Assembly: GCA_031472005.1 (NCBI GenBank)
Contig: PZJY01000001.1
Span: 186,001 to 250,000, forward strand
Length of the DNA stretch: 64,000 bases
Source: Tetracladium setigerum
Taxonomy: Eukaryota > Ascomycota > Leotiomycetes > Helotiales
Direction of reading: 5' to 3'
The first letter of the stretch is position 1. The number at the start of each line of letters is the position of its first letter. A program made the position numbers and the translations under genes. Positions 23,667 to 35,552 of the stretch are shown piece after piece. The notes beneath the pieces are model-generated. The model was not told the origin of the DNA and did no database searches. It saw nothing but the letters and a program-made list of their open reading frames with translations.

Positions 23667-24534
23667 ATGCCAATTCGTCTCGAAGATAGCCAAGAGCTCC
23701 TAGAGCAAGGTCTTGAGGCCGCTGGGGAACTCGGCGAGACCGCTCAGAAGGAGTGAAGCGCTTCTGGTCCGGCTTCTCGGACTTTGCTCTCCAAGAGAAT
23801 GTCTTGCAGGTTGCAGTTGGTTTGATGTAAGTCTCCTCTATTCTTATTCCCGTTTTTATAGTCCCGAGGCGCGTCCCACAGTAGCGTTTCCCGCCGTTGT
23901 GTAACGGGGATATTTGCTTTTGGTCGGGTGAAACTCTAACGAAATACACAGCATTGCCGCCGCTTTCACAACCGTTGTGACTTCTTTCGTTGGGGATATC
24001 TTGCTCCCTCCATTGTCACTCCTTCCGTTCATTAACAAGAACTTGGATGAGAAGTTTGCTGTTCTTCAGCGAGGTCCCACCTACAATCAAACCGATGGTG
24101 TGGGATATACTACCTTGCAGGAAGCTGTAGACGATGGAGCTGTGGTGATGGCTTATGGGTAAGTTGAAATTCCTCAAACTCTAAAAGGCTTTGTATTTAA
24201 TAAACGAACTTTGGTTTATTTTAAAGCTTGTTTCATCGAAATTGAATGCCAACTAACGATCTTATAGCGTCTTCCTTAACAAAGTGTTCAGCTTCTTTGG
24301 AGTTGGCCTTGCGATGTATATCATCGCTAGTACATATGAATGGATGTCAGAAGACCCCATCATCCAACACACAACCAGGTGTACATATTGCCGCAAGTGG
24401 GTTAACGTCAAGGTCTGTATTATTGCCATGTCCTTAGACTGTCATGTGCCCGTTCTGTCACTAACATCTCACAGGCCAAGCGCTGCGTTAACTGCACAAG
24501 TTGGTTGGATGGCCGAGAAGATAAGCTCCACTGA
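23667..24534 (+). CDS. MscL-type large-conductance mechanosensitive channel with zinc-ribbon-like tail (one frame break)
   Basis: Exons are 23667-23826, 23952-24158, 24268-24412 and 24475-24534, giving about 190 residues. The core matches bacterial MscL closely: FWSGFSDFALQENVLQVAVG into IIAAAFTTVVTSFVGDILLP (first transmembrane helix, with the small-residue pore-lining face), a loop, then VFLNKVFSFFGVGLAMYII (second helix). The C-terminus adds CTYCRKWVNVK...RCVNCTSW, two C-x2-C pairs that look like a zinc ribbon; the intron before the last exon splits the ribbon. The frame breaks at the GG at 23750-23751. One extra G joins GETAQK to GVKRFWSG. MscL opens under membrane tension to release osmolytes; the membrane in which the fungal protein acts is not clear from sequence. 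Confidence 0.85.
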
Positions 24535-24942
24535 AGTTTCAAACATCGCCTCTCCATGATATAACTTTGGATTGTGCTTGTTGTGTGTCGTGTCGTGTCG
24601 CGTTGTGTTGCGTTGCGTGTCTTGAGGTTTTGTGATTTGAATTTGCACTTTATCTTTCGATTTCATCAGCAACAGGAGCGCCATACCCTTTTGTTCACGG
24701 AGGTTACATTTTTTTGTATCTCATCCATTTGATTTGTTTTTCGTTACGTTAAATATGCTCGGTCTGATTACGTTTTTTTTCTGTGCACCTATCCTGTTAC
24801 ATACTCATGTCATCCATAGCTCATGTTGATAAGATTACACCGTACTGGTGTTCCTGGCATCACTCCTTACCTTCTTCAACTGCTTCGCTGTCTTGTAAAA
24901 GAGCGCGATCTACATATCAATTACATACTGATCAGCCATAAT
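24535..24942. other. Intergenic region with GTGTC/GTTGC short repeats
   Basis: Contains a degenerate run of GTGTC and GTTGC pentamers at about 24578-24620, just after the MscL stop. Otherwise nothing seen. Confidence 0.5.
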
Positions 24943-25385
24943 TTACATAGAAGTTCCATCTCTCAACTTCGCCAAAGAAACACTAAATCCCCTCGTCCTC
25001 TCCACATTATCTCTCACGAACTCCTCAAGCTCCAATATCTTACATCTTCAAACACCTCCGAAGTCAGCTTATCATCTGCAAAATGCGACGCCAGTCGCTC
25101 AAGCATGCCCTTCGATACTGAGATGTCCACGACCTCTGCTCTGGAGCTCTGAGTGACAATCTTTGGCAGAGCCTCCAGCACCAATGTAGCTTCTGATTGT
25201 ACGCTTCCTCTAACGGTATGCTTCCTGTTTCCGAACAGGCTATAGATGTTGTTCTTGTTCGGAAATCGAGAACTTTGCAGTGGTGCGGGTAAATATTTTC
25301 AATTGGTGGGCTACAGTAAGACCGTATGGTATTTAGAGAAGTCTTCTTCTGGGATGGAAAGGGGCGAGTTGTGGTCAGTCTCCAT
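24943..25385 (-). pseudogene. Decayed small protein gene (about 148 codons, several frame breaks)
   Basis: On the minus strand, coding-like segments follow each other in changing frames. From the ATG at 25385 the order is SPLSIPEEDFSKYHT, AHQLKIFTRTTAKFSISEQ, ACSETGSIPLEEAYNQ, LVLEALPKIVTQSSRAEVVD, GMLERLASHFADDKL, and ELEEFVRDNVERTRG up to a TAA at 24943. About four single-base insertions would join them. The longest piece is open for about 270 bases. I do not recognise the family. The segment around HFADDKL...EFVRD is loosely like a histone-fold helix pair, but that is a guess. Four breaks in 440 bases is denser than in neighbouring genes, so true decay is as likely as sequence error. It is convergent with the MscL gene. 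Confidence 0.4.
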
Positions 25386-25677
25386 TCTTCTAATTCTGTA
25401 CCATCGACTGAAGTTTTTTCAGGGAGTTGTCAGTTACGAATGACAAGAAAGACTGAATAGATATGAGACAGAGCGCACAGTTCACAAAGATATGAAGAAA
25501 CACGGTGGGGAAAGTCATATCTATCGACGTGTGAGTTACTGCTCTGACTGGTATGTGTTATCGTAATTGACTTCGGCCATTTCCAATCGGCTTCCGCAAC
25601 CAACTCAGCCAAGTATATTCCTCCCTATTCCTCCATCTGAGCATGCCGATCATCTTTTGCGTATTATGAAATCGCCC

Positions 25678-26455
25678 CTAGATCAATCCATGGTTAGCCC
25701 GTTCAATCACATTTCTGCGCATTTGTGCATGAAAACCGTCGGCAAAATCCGTCTCGTTTGTTATCGAAGTTTCAACCACTAATCGTTCCTTAGGAGTCAA
25801 AGCCACACCGTTGACCATACCGCTTGGAGGATATGCCGTAGGGTACCACTCCAGCTGATTGAGGCGAGGAAGATGATTTGCGAGCATCCGGCAGAACTGT
25901 CTGCCACCGATCTTATGCTGACGCTTATTTACTCCTCCATGGCGAACAACGAGACCAGGAACGGAGAAAGCCATAGTGGTGATGTCTCCCAAGACAGTTG
26001 CGTTGACACCCTTGATGAATTGGTCGTACGTCAATTTCTCGGGGTCTAGATGGCCGAAGTAGAACACGTCCGTGTTTGGGTCGATATAGGCACGTCGCTT
26101 CATCTTCCAAATTCCCACAGCGCCTCCGTCAGACATCTCAAAACCAAGAGTCCATCTCTTTAGAGCCTCTGCTCGAGATAGTTGACAGGCGTGGAGGAGA
26201 GCTGGGATCTTAGCGTTGGAAGTCAATGACTTTGAGTAGTTGTAGGTCTTGCCACTCTTGCCATTCTTCTTTCGTCCTCCACTCTCCTTGAATCGTCCTC
26301 GCAATTCGATGTTTCTGCCTGGGGCGGCGGCGACTGCGTAGCCGAAGATCTTGGATGTCAACGTGAAGCTTGGAGAAGTACTCGAAGCCGTCGGCGGATA
26401 CAACGATCACAGTAGTGGTAGCCTCAGGGACCGGGGTGTTGCTCTTGTCGTTCAT
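25678..26455 (-). CDS. 2EXR-type protein (frame break near the N-terminus)
   Basis: The start at 26455 gives MNDKSNTPVPEATTTVIVVS, then FEYFSKLHVDI, the first half of the 2EXR signature (F..F..L..E). The second half, KIFGYAVAAAPGRNIEL, is in another frame and continues to the stop at 25678 with the typical blocks PALLHACQLSRAEALKRW, IDPNTDVFYFGHLD and AFSVPGLV. 2EXR proteins are a large fungal family of unknown function. The break at about 26355-26361 needs one base removed, or two or five added; a lost copy of a TCCAA unit would explain it and restore family spacing. This differs in kind from the single-base losses elsewhere. An alternative start is at 26509. Confidence 0.65.
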
Positions 26456-27255
26456 TTTGATCGATTGGATATTTCTATTCAAGCTAAGATTGTTAGCTAA
26501 GACCCCCAAAAGAATGGCTATGAAGAATAGCGAGACAAAGGGTTTGAGCTGAGATGCTTGCCGTCACAGAGGCATTTGGGAGATACCCACATCGTTCTTG
26601 TTTGTCGTGTCAGTGCTTGAGAAAGAAAGGAACGTCGAGAGAAACGACTTTCAATGTTGTTGTTGATGAGTGCGAAAGCAATCAACGTTGAAAAATAAGT
26701 TTCGGGTTGTTGTTGATGACCGCTGAAGGACGCGATACTGAGAAGCGGTTCTCAAATAATTGTTGTCACTGACGACAAAGCTCGCTAAATGCGTCGGTCA
26801 AAATAGAGGTGCTTAGACCAACCGTTCACCTTCCAACCGGAAAAGAAGGACAATTCACTAGACACAATTTCCTTATTGAGAAAAGTTTCTCTTTGCCTCA
26901 CGTATCTTTTTGAATTGAGGTAAATATCACAAATCGCTTTCTAGATCATAGTTTTGGCATCAGGACTTAAGCCCTAGTGTTCTGTTCTGATCTTTGATCC
27001 TCCGCAAACTAGTTTCTAATGCATATGTATAAGTCTCAATTTATAGTCCAAAGAAGAGTATTCGCAATACAAAGTTGATAATCTGCGATTTGGAATTTGA
27101 GGTGGACATATCTCGATAGGGCGGGGCACTGCGAGGTTAGTTGAGGAGCATCACGTAGGAGGAAGACTTGAAGAGATCTTCATAGTTACTCACTCAATTA
27201 TGGTAAAATAAATACATAAGACTACAAAACCCATCTTTTTTTCTAGTAAATGGTT
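26456..27255. other. Intergenic region
   Basis: No gene seen. Two near-identical blocks with TTGTTGTTGATGA occur about 50 bases apart (near 26658 and 26707), upstream of the 2EXR gene. Confidence 0.45.
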
Positions 27256-30080
27256 CTAATTTCTCCTTAATGCCTTCTGCGCCTGCGCATAGGCCTGTGA
27301 AATATCAGGTGCTCCATTTCCAACACCATTCTTGGCACAATAGGAAACAATCCTTGCTTCCTTCTGCTGCTTTGTTCTCATCTTCTCGTTCCGTTTCTCT
27401 TCCTCCAGCCATCTCCACCAGAACTCTCTCATAAATTCATTTGTTGTCTCGCCTGGGTCGTCTTTTAAGGCATCCTCACCGATCGGACCTATCCTCTTCC
27501 ACAAGTCTCTATGCGCCAATATCCCATCCCTCGACAGTAGAATCGTTCCTACAGCTCGCATAAAGTGATCATGTGCGAAATTACGGAAGATTTCTAATCC
27601 CAGCCTTCGACAGGCTGTTTCCTGGTTATTGGAGATTGTAAGCTGTGCCTCCTCAAACTGTTCTGGATGAAGGTGTGTTCGGCGCGTGGATCGAAGTTCG
27701 CCTTGTCCCATGCTTCCGCGGCGGCTTTTGTTGCGTAGATATTTATACTATTACAAACTTTTGACATGATGATCTGCCAGTCCCTTGGATCAATTGCGTA
27801 TATCTCAACTCTGGTTAAGTGAAGAATGCGAAACGAAACTAGGTTCGCTGATAATATTGCATCGAAAGCTGTGATGAGTTGCTCTTGATTTCTCCAGTAA
27901 ACCATTACACGCGCCTCCATCTCGTAATAGAGCTGGCGCATCTCCCAATTTACTCGTTGGAGATACCGTAGCCAATACCCATCATACGGTTCACTCAAGT
28001 CAAGTGTGTTGCCAGAGATTTTGAACCGACAGATTTCCTCAGCTTGGAGATAGGATTCTGTCTCCATAATTCTGATGGCATGTTCGAAATCATCATCTGA
28101 TCCTTCTCCTCTTTCTAAGTCTCTCCCTTGCCTTGACTGAAAGCGTCTAGAGTAAAGTAATATACGCAAACGAAGGCCCACGGTAGTTCGTCCATTCCTG
28201 AACTTTTCTCTTCGAATAGTCTCGAGATGCTGATTATTTTGTTCCAGTGCAAATCTCCAGGAGATGACCTCTTCCGCCGTCATCCCAAAAGTGCCATTCT
28301 CTGATCTTGCTCCTCACCAAAAGTGGAATGCATGTCCCTTTCCCAATTGAGAGGATCGTCGTCGAGATACAATCTTGTCACATCTCTGTTCTCACCAAAC
28401 TGGCTAGCGGCGCCTCCTTGTGGTTTGAGCATATCGAATCCCCATCTCCTGACACTATACTCCCAATAATCGTTATGATTAATGTTGTAGAAGTATTTGG
28501 ATGGAAATTGGGCGGTACGTTGTGGTTTAGGTATGCCGCTTACACCACCTTTAGTACGCTGATCATATATATCCAGTGACGTGAGATGTCGACTTGGATA
28601 ACTTGCGGTCAAAATTGCAATATGGGGTTCTGCAACGGAGTTGACGGGCAAAGGCAGCGAAGAACCATGCAGCATCTCTACCTCCAATGCGAATCCCAGC
28701 TCAGCAAATACGTGCGTATTAAAGAAAGGTTCAACCTCGTGCTTGTACCAGTGCTTGTTGATGGGTTCTTTGTAAATGGCTTGGCAAATTGCATGCTATG
28801 ATCAAGAGGTTAGCGGTGTTTTGTTTTAGTCTCGTATGTATTCCATACCATAGTTTCGTGGACGAGAACGATGGCACACAGGAATTGCTCAAGCATCCTT
28901 TCTGAAGGACTGAGGTCATTTCGGAGTAATGGCTGGAACGTTTCCCATGAGATCGAGACATTTGTTTGGATGCTGCGGCCAGAAGTCTTGCCCGTTTCAT
29001 CTTCTTCTGACATTGATAGGAATTATTAGTCAAGATTCGAGAATGACATTGTTCAGTAAGAGAATACACCGTCATGTTACTCTAACACACATGATGAAAC
29101 AACTTGCGAATTGGACAGAAATATTTTGTAGGAGCTCTTACCCAAATCCGACATCGTCCACCCATCCAACACTTCTCCAGGTGGAAGACGTGTGACATTA
29201 TCCGAGTGAAGTTTGCTCCCTCCAATCCTGAACCGAATTTTAGATTCGAGAACGTTCATTGCCGTTGCCTTTTGCTGCTGCATCAATGGATCCCCTTGGA
29301 GTCTTGGATGTCTCGGTTGAACAACAAACATAGGACCACATGTCTCCTTCTCTATAGCAGTTCGCGCATCTTCTGCTTCAGCGATTTCGGTGAATGTTCC
29401 GCACAGGAGAGCATCTAACTAAACAAGTAGTATCAGCTGCTGAGCTGGAATAGACTATGACTTAAACTACCAAAGGTATCGTAAGAGTATCATCAAGAAA
29501 CCGTGAGACAATCTTAAGCACCGGGATTAGAATCCTCCAGACAACAGGATTATCTGCCAACCAATGACCACCTATTCCTGCGGGGTATTCAGGACCTTGT
29601 GCATTGATTGGAATAAAGGCCAAACTCTGGACGGGTTGGCTGATAGATTCCCGATGATGTTTTTGGTATATGGGACTGTTTACAATCAGCTTAAATCGCT
29701 GCGTTGGGGCCCCCAGTTCATACTGGATACTGTTACTTAAAGTGGCAAGTTGCGCATCAAGATCTGGATATGCACCCAGTTCCACGAGCTCTCGCGCAGA
29801 AAACCCAGACATCCAAATCTTTTGTTGATTGTCGATTGCAGCGTTGCGAATACTTTCCAACCTTGAAAGGTCGGCAAACCCTCTCGGCTTAGTAGGCGTA
29901 AGGCCTAGAATACTGTCAGACGGATTGAATGAGTTGTTAATAAGAGGTAGGGAAGATATGTATAGTACCTGATTTTCCAGTGCTCGAGAAGAAACCTGTA
30001 TCATCCAAACTCGAAGACAACACGCCATACTTCTTTGCGAAAGGGGTTTTGGAATTGAACAGGTCATCGTAAGTAACCAT
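27256..30080 (-). CDS. Large uncharacterised protein with HExxH metallopeptidase-like signature (two frame breaks)
   Basis: Exons are 29969-30080, 29471-29904, 29142-29418, 28849-29006 and 27256-28795, giving about 840 residues once two frame breaks are bridged. The breaks are at the CCC at 28284-28286 and within 27660-27680; each fits one lost base. Residues 318-330 read CAIVLVHETMHAI, i.e. H324-E-x-x-H328 on a hydrophobic helix. About 30 residues on comes EPFFNTHVFAELGFALEVE, whose Glu359 or Glu365 could be the third zinc ligand, as in gluzincins. I recall this pairing (HExxH then ELGxxxE) from other uncharacterised fungal proteins but cannot name a family. There is no signal peptide. The N-terminal 180 and C-terminal 450 residues show no domain I know; the C-terminus is rich in Arg/Glu/Trp helices. 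The intron at 28796-28848 splits HETM from H. Confidence 0.65.
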
Positions 30081-31006
30081 GATGAAGTATATATATATCG
30101 CGTTGCTGTATCAACAAGTTTCTGTGTAAAAACTATGTGATGGCACGGGGAGACGAAACTTCGTTAGTAGTGCGTACACGTACATAACACTTGATGGACA
30201 AAGAAAAATGCATGACAATGTCGATGGACGCCCTGTTCAGTCGTGAGTGAATTCTTTATCTGAAGGCATCTTGGTGTTTTAGTCCAACAATCTGAACAAA
30301 GAATTCTGACTTCCCTTTCTCTTTGTTGGGATCCTGGCTTTGATCTTGTCGATGCCAGAGTGACCGTCAAATTTAGTTTCCCCTTCATCGAGCTACTGAA
30401 TAATATATTCTGTAGATCAGTTTTTCAAGTAAAAAAGTCTGAGTTAAAGATTTCATCAAGAATCTTGCCGCTTATTTTGTGAGTCACCACTAGCAAAGGT
30501 TAAAGTCAGAGTGGGCGAAGTGGCCCAGTCTAGGCTACTCATACTCTTAAATCATTCACAAGAGTTGTAACTTCTACCATCGTCTATCATGATTTACCAT
30601 AACTAAGAACCGAAAATCAAGCCGAAATGACGTTCAAGTCTTCACTACTGAGGTTCAAAATAATCTGAGTGGCGATCGTACTACTCGTGTACGTGGAAAG
30701 TATTTTGCCAGTTGTGTGTTTGGCTGGAAGCGAAAGTCCACCATGGAAACTTCACATCAGTTGAAAGATTTATTCTCTTTGAGTATCGCACCACGAGCAA
30801 CTTCTGCATAGCGAGTTAAGAAACAGCTAATATAAGGTACTCTTGTAAAGGCATGAGAGGCTAAAGATTTTTCTTTCCGGTGTAAGTAGGTATATACATA
30901 AAAGCCGCCAAAACGATTCAAACACCCAACCAACCCCCACTATCTCCATCACCATCACCATTTTCCATGCACAACCGACCAACCAACCAGCCAACCAATC
31001 AACCGA
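30081..31006. other. Intergenic region
   Basis: No gene seen. It includes an alternating TA tract at about 30088-30097, just upstream of the HExxH gene start, and an AACC/CCAA-rich stretch at about 30968-31004. Confidence 0.5.
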
Positions 31007-32881
31007 TTAAACAATAACACTCTGATCCAAGAACAAATCACAAGCATGCATATTCTTCAAGCAATACTTCGGCATCAACGGCGCCGCTTGAACCCCATTG
31101 GCAACGAGGTATTCCCTGAAATTCAGTATTCTCGCACTCAACTCTGTGGTTCGCTTCTTGCCTGCTTTGTTCTTGTTCCCGCTCTGTTTAATTTCTCGTT
31201 AGAATAATAATTCGGGATTCAAAGTCGATGAAGAGTCGACGAAAAAGAGCAATAAAACTCACCCACAACAACTCCCCCAAAGCCGCAGCCCTCGGCCACA
31301 TCTTACTCGACACCACAGTATCATCAACCTGCTCACTCCACAACGGCGCCGTACCACCCAAGACATGTTTTGCTTCCTCCTTTGTCAAATTACTCGCAAA
31401 GTCATAGTCATAAATCCGCTGCCAGCTCTTATACGGCGCGCACCAACTCCCACCACCACCACCATAATTGAAATTCGGCGTTCCTGTCTCCGCATCCGGA
31501 TTGCTCTGGACGTTGTATCTGGGGTCATTTGAAACCCAGCCCCCGTGGCCACAATCGAGTAGAAGAAATCGGCCGAGGAGACGATGATATCGTAGCCTCG
31601 CGAAGTGAGGTTTTTGACATTGGTTAGACCGCCGTTCCAGGATTGTAGAATGACGTCCTTAGGAAGGGTGAGGGCGTGACTAGGAGCGAGGATGATATCT
31701 TCCCACATTATCAGACGTCTCGCTTTGCCACCTGATTTGCGAAAGATTGGTACGGCGTGGTCAACCCAGTACTGTAATAGTTCGTTGAACCCTCGCTTGC
31801 TATCGGCCGCAAACCAGCTGGTGATGAAAGATGAGAATTTGAAACAATTGTTGTGTACTTCGTCGCCGCCGACGTGGAAGAAATCATCGGAGAAGACGGA
31901 GGAGAGTTCGCGGTAGACTTTTTCGATCGCGACGTAGGTGGAGGGATTGATGATATCCAGCTGGCCTGGGTTAGGCTCGACGGCGGTGTGTTCGGGCCAG
32001 TTGTCATTGGACCACCATGAATTGGTACAGGTGACAATCTTGGGGTCGATTTGTTTCCAGCCTGAGGAGGCATGACCAGGCATGTCGACTTCGGGAATGA
32101 CACGGATTGCTCGAGCTTTAGCGTATGAGATGACGGAGCGGATATCGCCGTGAGAGTAGATTTCTCTTGGAGAGTAAGCATCGAGAGTCATGCTGGGATA
32201 TGCTTTGACCTCAACAGGCCAAGATTGAGAGTCTAGAAGATGCCAGTGGAGAACGTTGAGTTTAGCGAGAGCCATTCCATCGATTTGCTCGTAGATCTTT
32301 TTGAGTGAGATGAAATTTCGACCGGAGTCTATCATGATGCCGCGGTACGGATAGAGAGGAGCGTCTTTGATTGAGACTGGTTGTTCAATCAAAAAACCAT
32401 ATTTGCCGTCACTAATGATGATTTGTTGAAGGGTGGTAAATGCGTGGAGAGCACCCCAGACGGTTTTGGATGTGATTTCAATGGTGGACGATTTCCCAGT
32501 GACGTCGAGGGTGAAAGACTCGTCAACGCCATGTTGCAAGTCTTCTTTTGAGCTAGATATTTTGACATTGATTGATGTCAACCATGATGAGGCTCGTTTG
32601 GTCTTGGCTGATGGGAATGGGTCGAATTTGGGGACAGGTGCTTCGACAGCCGCAGGAACCCATTTTAGTGTTGTGATAGAACTCCACGCTCGACTCCATG
32701 CTTCGCGAACAAGTTGGCTGTTTGTACCCTTCAACTCTACCCAGCCAGCAACAGAAATCGGACCTGAACTTCCCCACGTTATTGAGACGGGAGCTGGTAG
32801 AGGATTCACCTTGACAGCCTCGCCGATGGACGCAAGTCCACACAAGCCAGTTGCAACTACTGTCGAGATGGAGAGCCGCAT
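31007..32881 (-). CDS. GH20 beta-N-acetylhexosaminidase (one frame break)
   Basis: Exon 1 is 31263-32881 and exon 2 is 31007-31183 (intron GTGAGT...AAACAG, phase 0), about 598 residues. The ATG at 32881 was chosen over 32896 because it gives a good signal peptide (MRLSISTVVATGLCGLASIG). The GH20 barrel shows PYRGIMIDSGRNF, LNVLHWHLLDSQSWPVE, IPEVDMPGHASSGW, the catalytic Asp-Glu pair in HVGGDEV (D340/E341) and a late GGTAPLWSEQVDD with the substrate-binding Trp and Glu. The frame breaks at about 31559: adding one C turns FFYS into a read-through FYLDCGHGGW, a conserved GH20 block. The enzyme removes terminal GlcNAc from chito-oligosaccharides outside the cell, in chitin turnover or nutrition. 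Confidence 0.88.
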
Positions 32882-34254
32882 TTTCAGGAGTATCAATTAT
32901 GGGATTGGTCGAATTAGGATGGAGATCTAGAACACAAACAATGGATCATCGGGTAACGCTTTATAGTTAAGAGCGACCGAAAACCGAAAGCTTGGGAGGA
33001 GATGGAACGTTGATAAAAGGGTATACCAGGTAGAATGGAATTACCATGTATGCATGTGATCTGATGTTGAAGAGAGTGACTTTTAAACGTTGTGAAAGGC
33101 AGTGCTTAGGTTACGGTTACACTAGGTTGGTGAAGAAGGAGGGATCTACCAGCAGCCCTTGCCGATCTTTTCACCAGGACCAATCAAGTCCCTTTAGGCA
33201 GAACCGCAATAACTTTAATCTCACAGCTTCAATGCGGGGTCAAGCGTGACATTGGTTGCACAAGTATTGATGGAAGGACCGTTCGGCCAACTTGAACAAG
33301 GAGGAAGCAGACCGATAGGTTACGACTTGGCCTACCCAGTAACGATAAATCAAAAATACGCAAACAGAAGTCAATGCAAATCGTATTTCGCAAACAGAGT
33401 TCTAACTTTAAGGAAATTGCCTACGCTAAGAAAGGACAGTTTACGCTTAAGAAGAATATGTATGTTGTATTCCCACCCGTTTCAATTCCTGTACACCCAA
33501 TACCGGTGAGCTGCATACGAACGACGTCGTACTGTAAACTGAATTGAGCATTGATGTAGCCATGATGGCACAACACTCTTTTTTCGAATGCAACCAACAA
33601 CGAAATATCAAAGCGAGACGAAGATTGATCTCGAGTCCTCTTTGATCTAATCTTCCCTCTCGATTGTCAACTCTGGACGGATGCACTCTATGTACCGATC
33701 GGCATTAGGAAGGTTACATGATAAGCAATTGGAGGATCACCATCTCGCTTAAGCGTGCGTGCCGAAAGGCTGAAACGTTGCAATGCCAAGCCAAGCGAAG
33801 AGTGAGTGGTCATCATCTCCTGCACCTATTTTGGGTGTGTAGAGGTCGTTAAGTGTAGCGGGGTAATCCAACAGCAACCAACGTAATAAAGAATCGCACA
33901 AAGCTTCCCAGCATGAGAAAGCCTGAAGTGACCCAGGCAGTGCAGGCACCTCGTAGATAATGAAAGACAAAAAGTCCGACCGCAGTGAAACTACACCAGC
34001 GACTTTTGTGAAAATTTTAGTATTTTCTCTATACTTTTCTTGACCCGCTATGAACGCTAAAGATCAAAATGCCGGCTTTCTATGCATTGCTCAAAAAAGT
34101 ATAACTCCCTGAACAAAATGCCTAGCTACCCATGTAAACCCAACGCCCCCCAAAAAAACTTCATGGCAGTCATATTCCTCCCGGTCAGATACAGCCCATC
34201 ACCAATACATTTGTTTCTGACGGCGGTTGTGTTATGACCAAGTAACCTCCCTCC
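32882..34254. other. Intergenic region, no gene seen
   Basis: 1.4 kb between the start of the GH20 gene and the end of the SGT1 gene. Short ORFs only. The promoter of the hexosaminidase gene should lie just above 32881. Confidence 0.5.
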
Positions 34255-35552
34255 TCAATGCTCCCACTTCTTGGCCTCCATTCCATCAGGTGGGGAAGGT
34301 GTGAAAGTCTTCGAAGAAACATCATTCCAGGAAGTGCTCAAGCTGGTACCGCCGCTCTCCTGCATGCTCTTCATCATGGCCTTCTTCGTGTTGTCATCCG
34401 CATTCTTGTACAACTTCTTGAAAAAGTGATCAGGATCTTGCGCATCTTCATCCTCATCGTCACCAACAATAGCATCCCAATCCTTCGGTCCAGTGCGAGA
34501 AGAGGTAGGGTAGGAAGGTCCCTTTGCGGTGGCATCTGAACCCAAATTGGAGACATCCTTGAGAGGAGCCGCGGGAACAGACGAGGTGATAACTGGAGCA
34601 TCTGGCTCGAGCGAGTTTGCTCCTGCCTTCCATTCGAGATAGCCCCACTTGAGGGATTGCTTCTTGACCAAGGTAATCTCGATTTTGCGAGGGGTGACAC
34701 GGTAGCTGCTCTGGGCAGTGTCGATTGAACCGTAAAGAGGAGACAGTGTGAAGTCGTAGGTGCTGCCGGAATCAAGGACGGGGAAGGTAACCTCGAGCTG
34801 TTCAAGGTCAGTCTTGTGTTTGGGAATAGATGGGGAGTTGCTTACGCTGCGCTCTTCAAAAGTGACCTCAACTTGTGTCTTGTCTACACCAGCAGCAAAG
34901 AGTGAGATATCAACACTGCGTCCTGATTGATACCACTCATGCCTAATCTTCTCCTTTGGTGTAGACTTGAGAACGGAGGGTTTCTTGGCCAAATCAGTGA
35001 CAGGATCAGTGTCAACACCCTTCTCCGCGCTATCGGTCTTCTTAGATCGGACCTCCTTGACAGGCTCAGGGACTTCCAAGACCGTTATCTTGTTCTCATC
35101 AGAATCATCTCCGCCAGCTGCCTCATATGCTTGCTTGACCATTCCTTGCCACAATGTCAAGCCCTTCTCCTTTTCGTTAATCTTGTAGCACCATACCAAA
35201 CACAAGCGGGCATCTCCGTATCGTTTCAGACCATAGAGGGCAAGGGCTCTGCGGAATTGGGCTGTGGCAATAAACTCTCGGCGTGCTCGTTCTCTGGCAG
35301 CGAGCACTGCGTTTTCAGCGTCTGCGAGGCGAGTCTAATGATTCAAAGTCAGCATCGGCCGGAAGCAGGATGAAAGGGATCTGGTCTTTGAACCTACTCA
35401 TGCTGATTGCTTCTTTGGTAAGCAGTTGAACGCTGAATCAACCACAATGGGGATTTGGGTGAGCTTTCAAGTGCAGTGGTAAGGTGCTTGATTGCACCAG
35501 CGTAGTCTTTGGCGTCGAGGGCCGCCTTTCCAAGGGCAGCTTGAGTTGACAT
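34255..35552 (-). CDS. SGT1: SGT1 co-chaperone (TPR-CS-SGS; one frame break)
   Basis: Exon 1 (35398-35552) starts MSTQAALGKAALDAKDYAGA. After an intron at 35335-35397 (GTAGGT...ATTAG), exon 2 runs to 34255; about 411 residues. Domains in order: TPRs (residues about 1-110, e.g. AIKHLTTALESSP, RRALALYGLKRYGDARLCLV), a CS/p23-like domain (about 165-265, from IRHEWYQSGRSVDISLFAAG to SLKWGYLEWK) and an SGS domain at the end (KDWDAIVGDDEDEDA, FFKKLYKNADDNTKKAMMKS). SGT1 links Hsp90 to Skp1, and so to SCF ligases and kinetochore assembly. It is essential in yeast, yet the frame breaks at the GG at 35328-35329 just after the intron. One extra base gives HELALADAENAVL, so I read the break as a sequence error. 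Confidence 0.9.
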
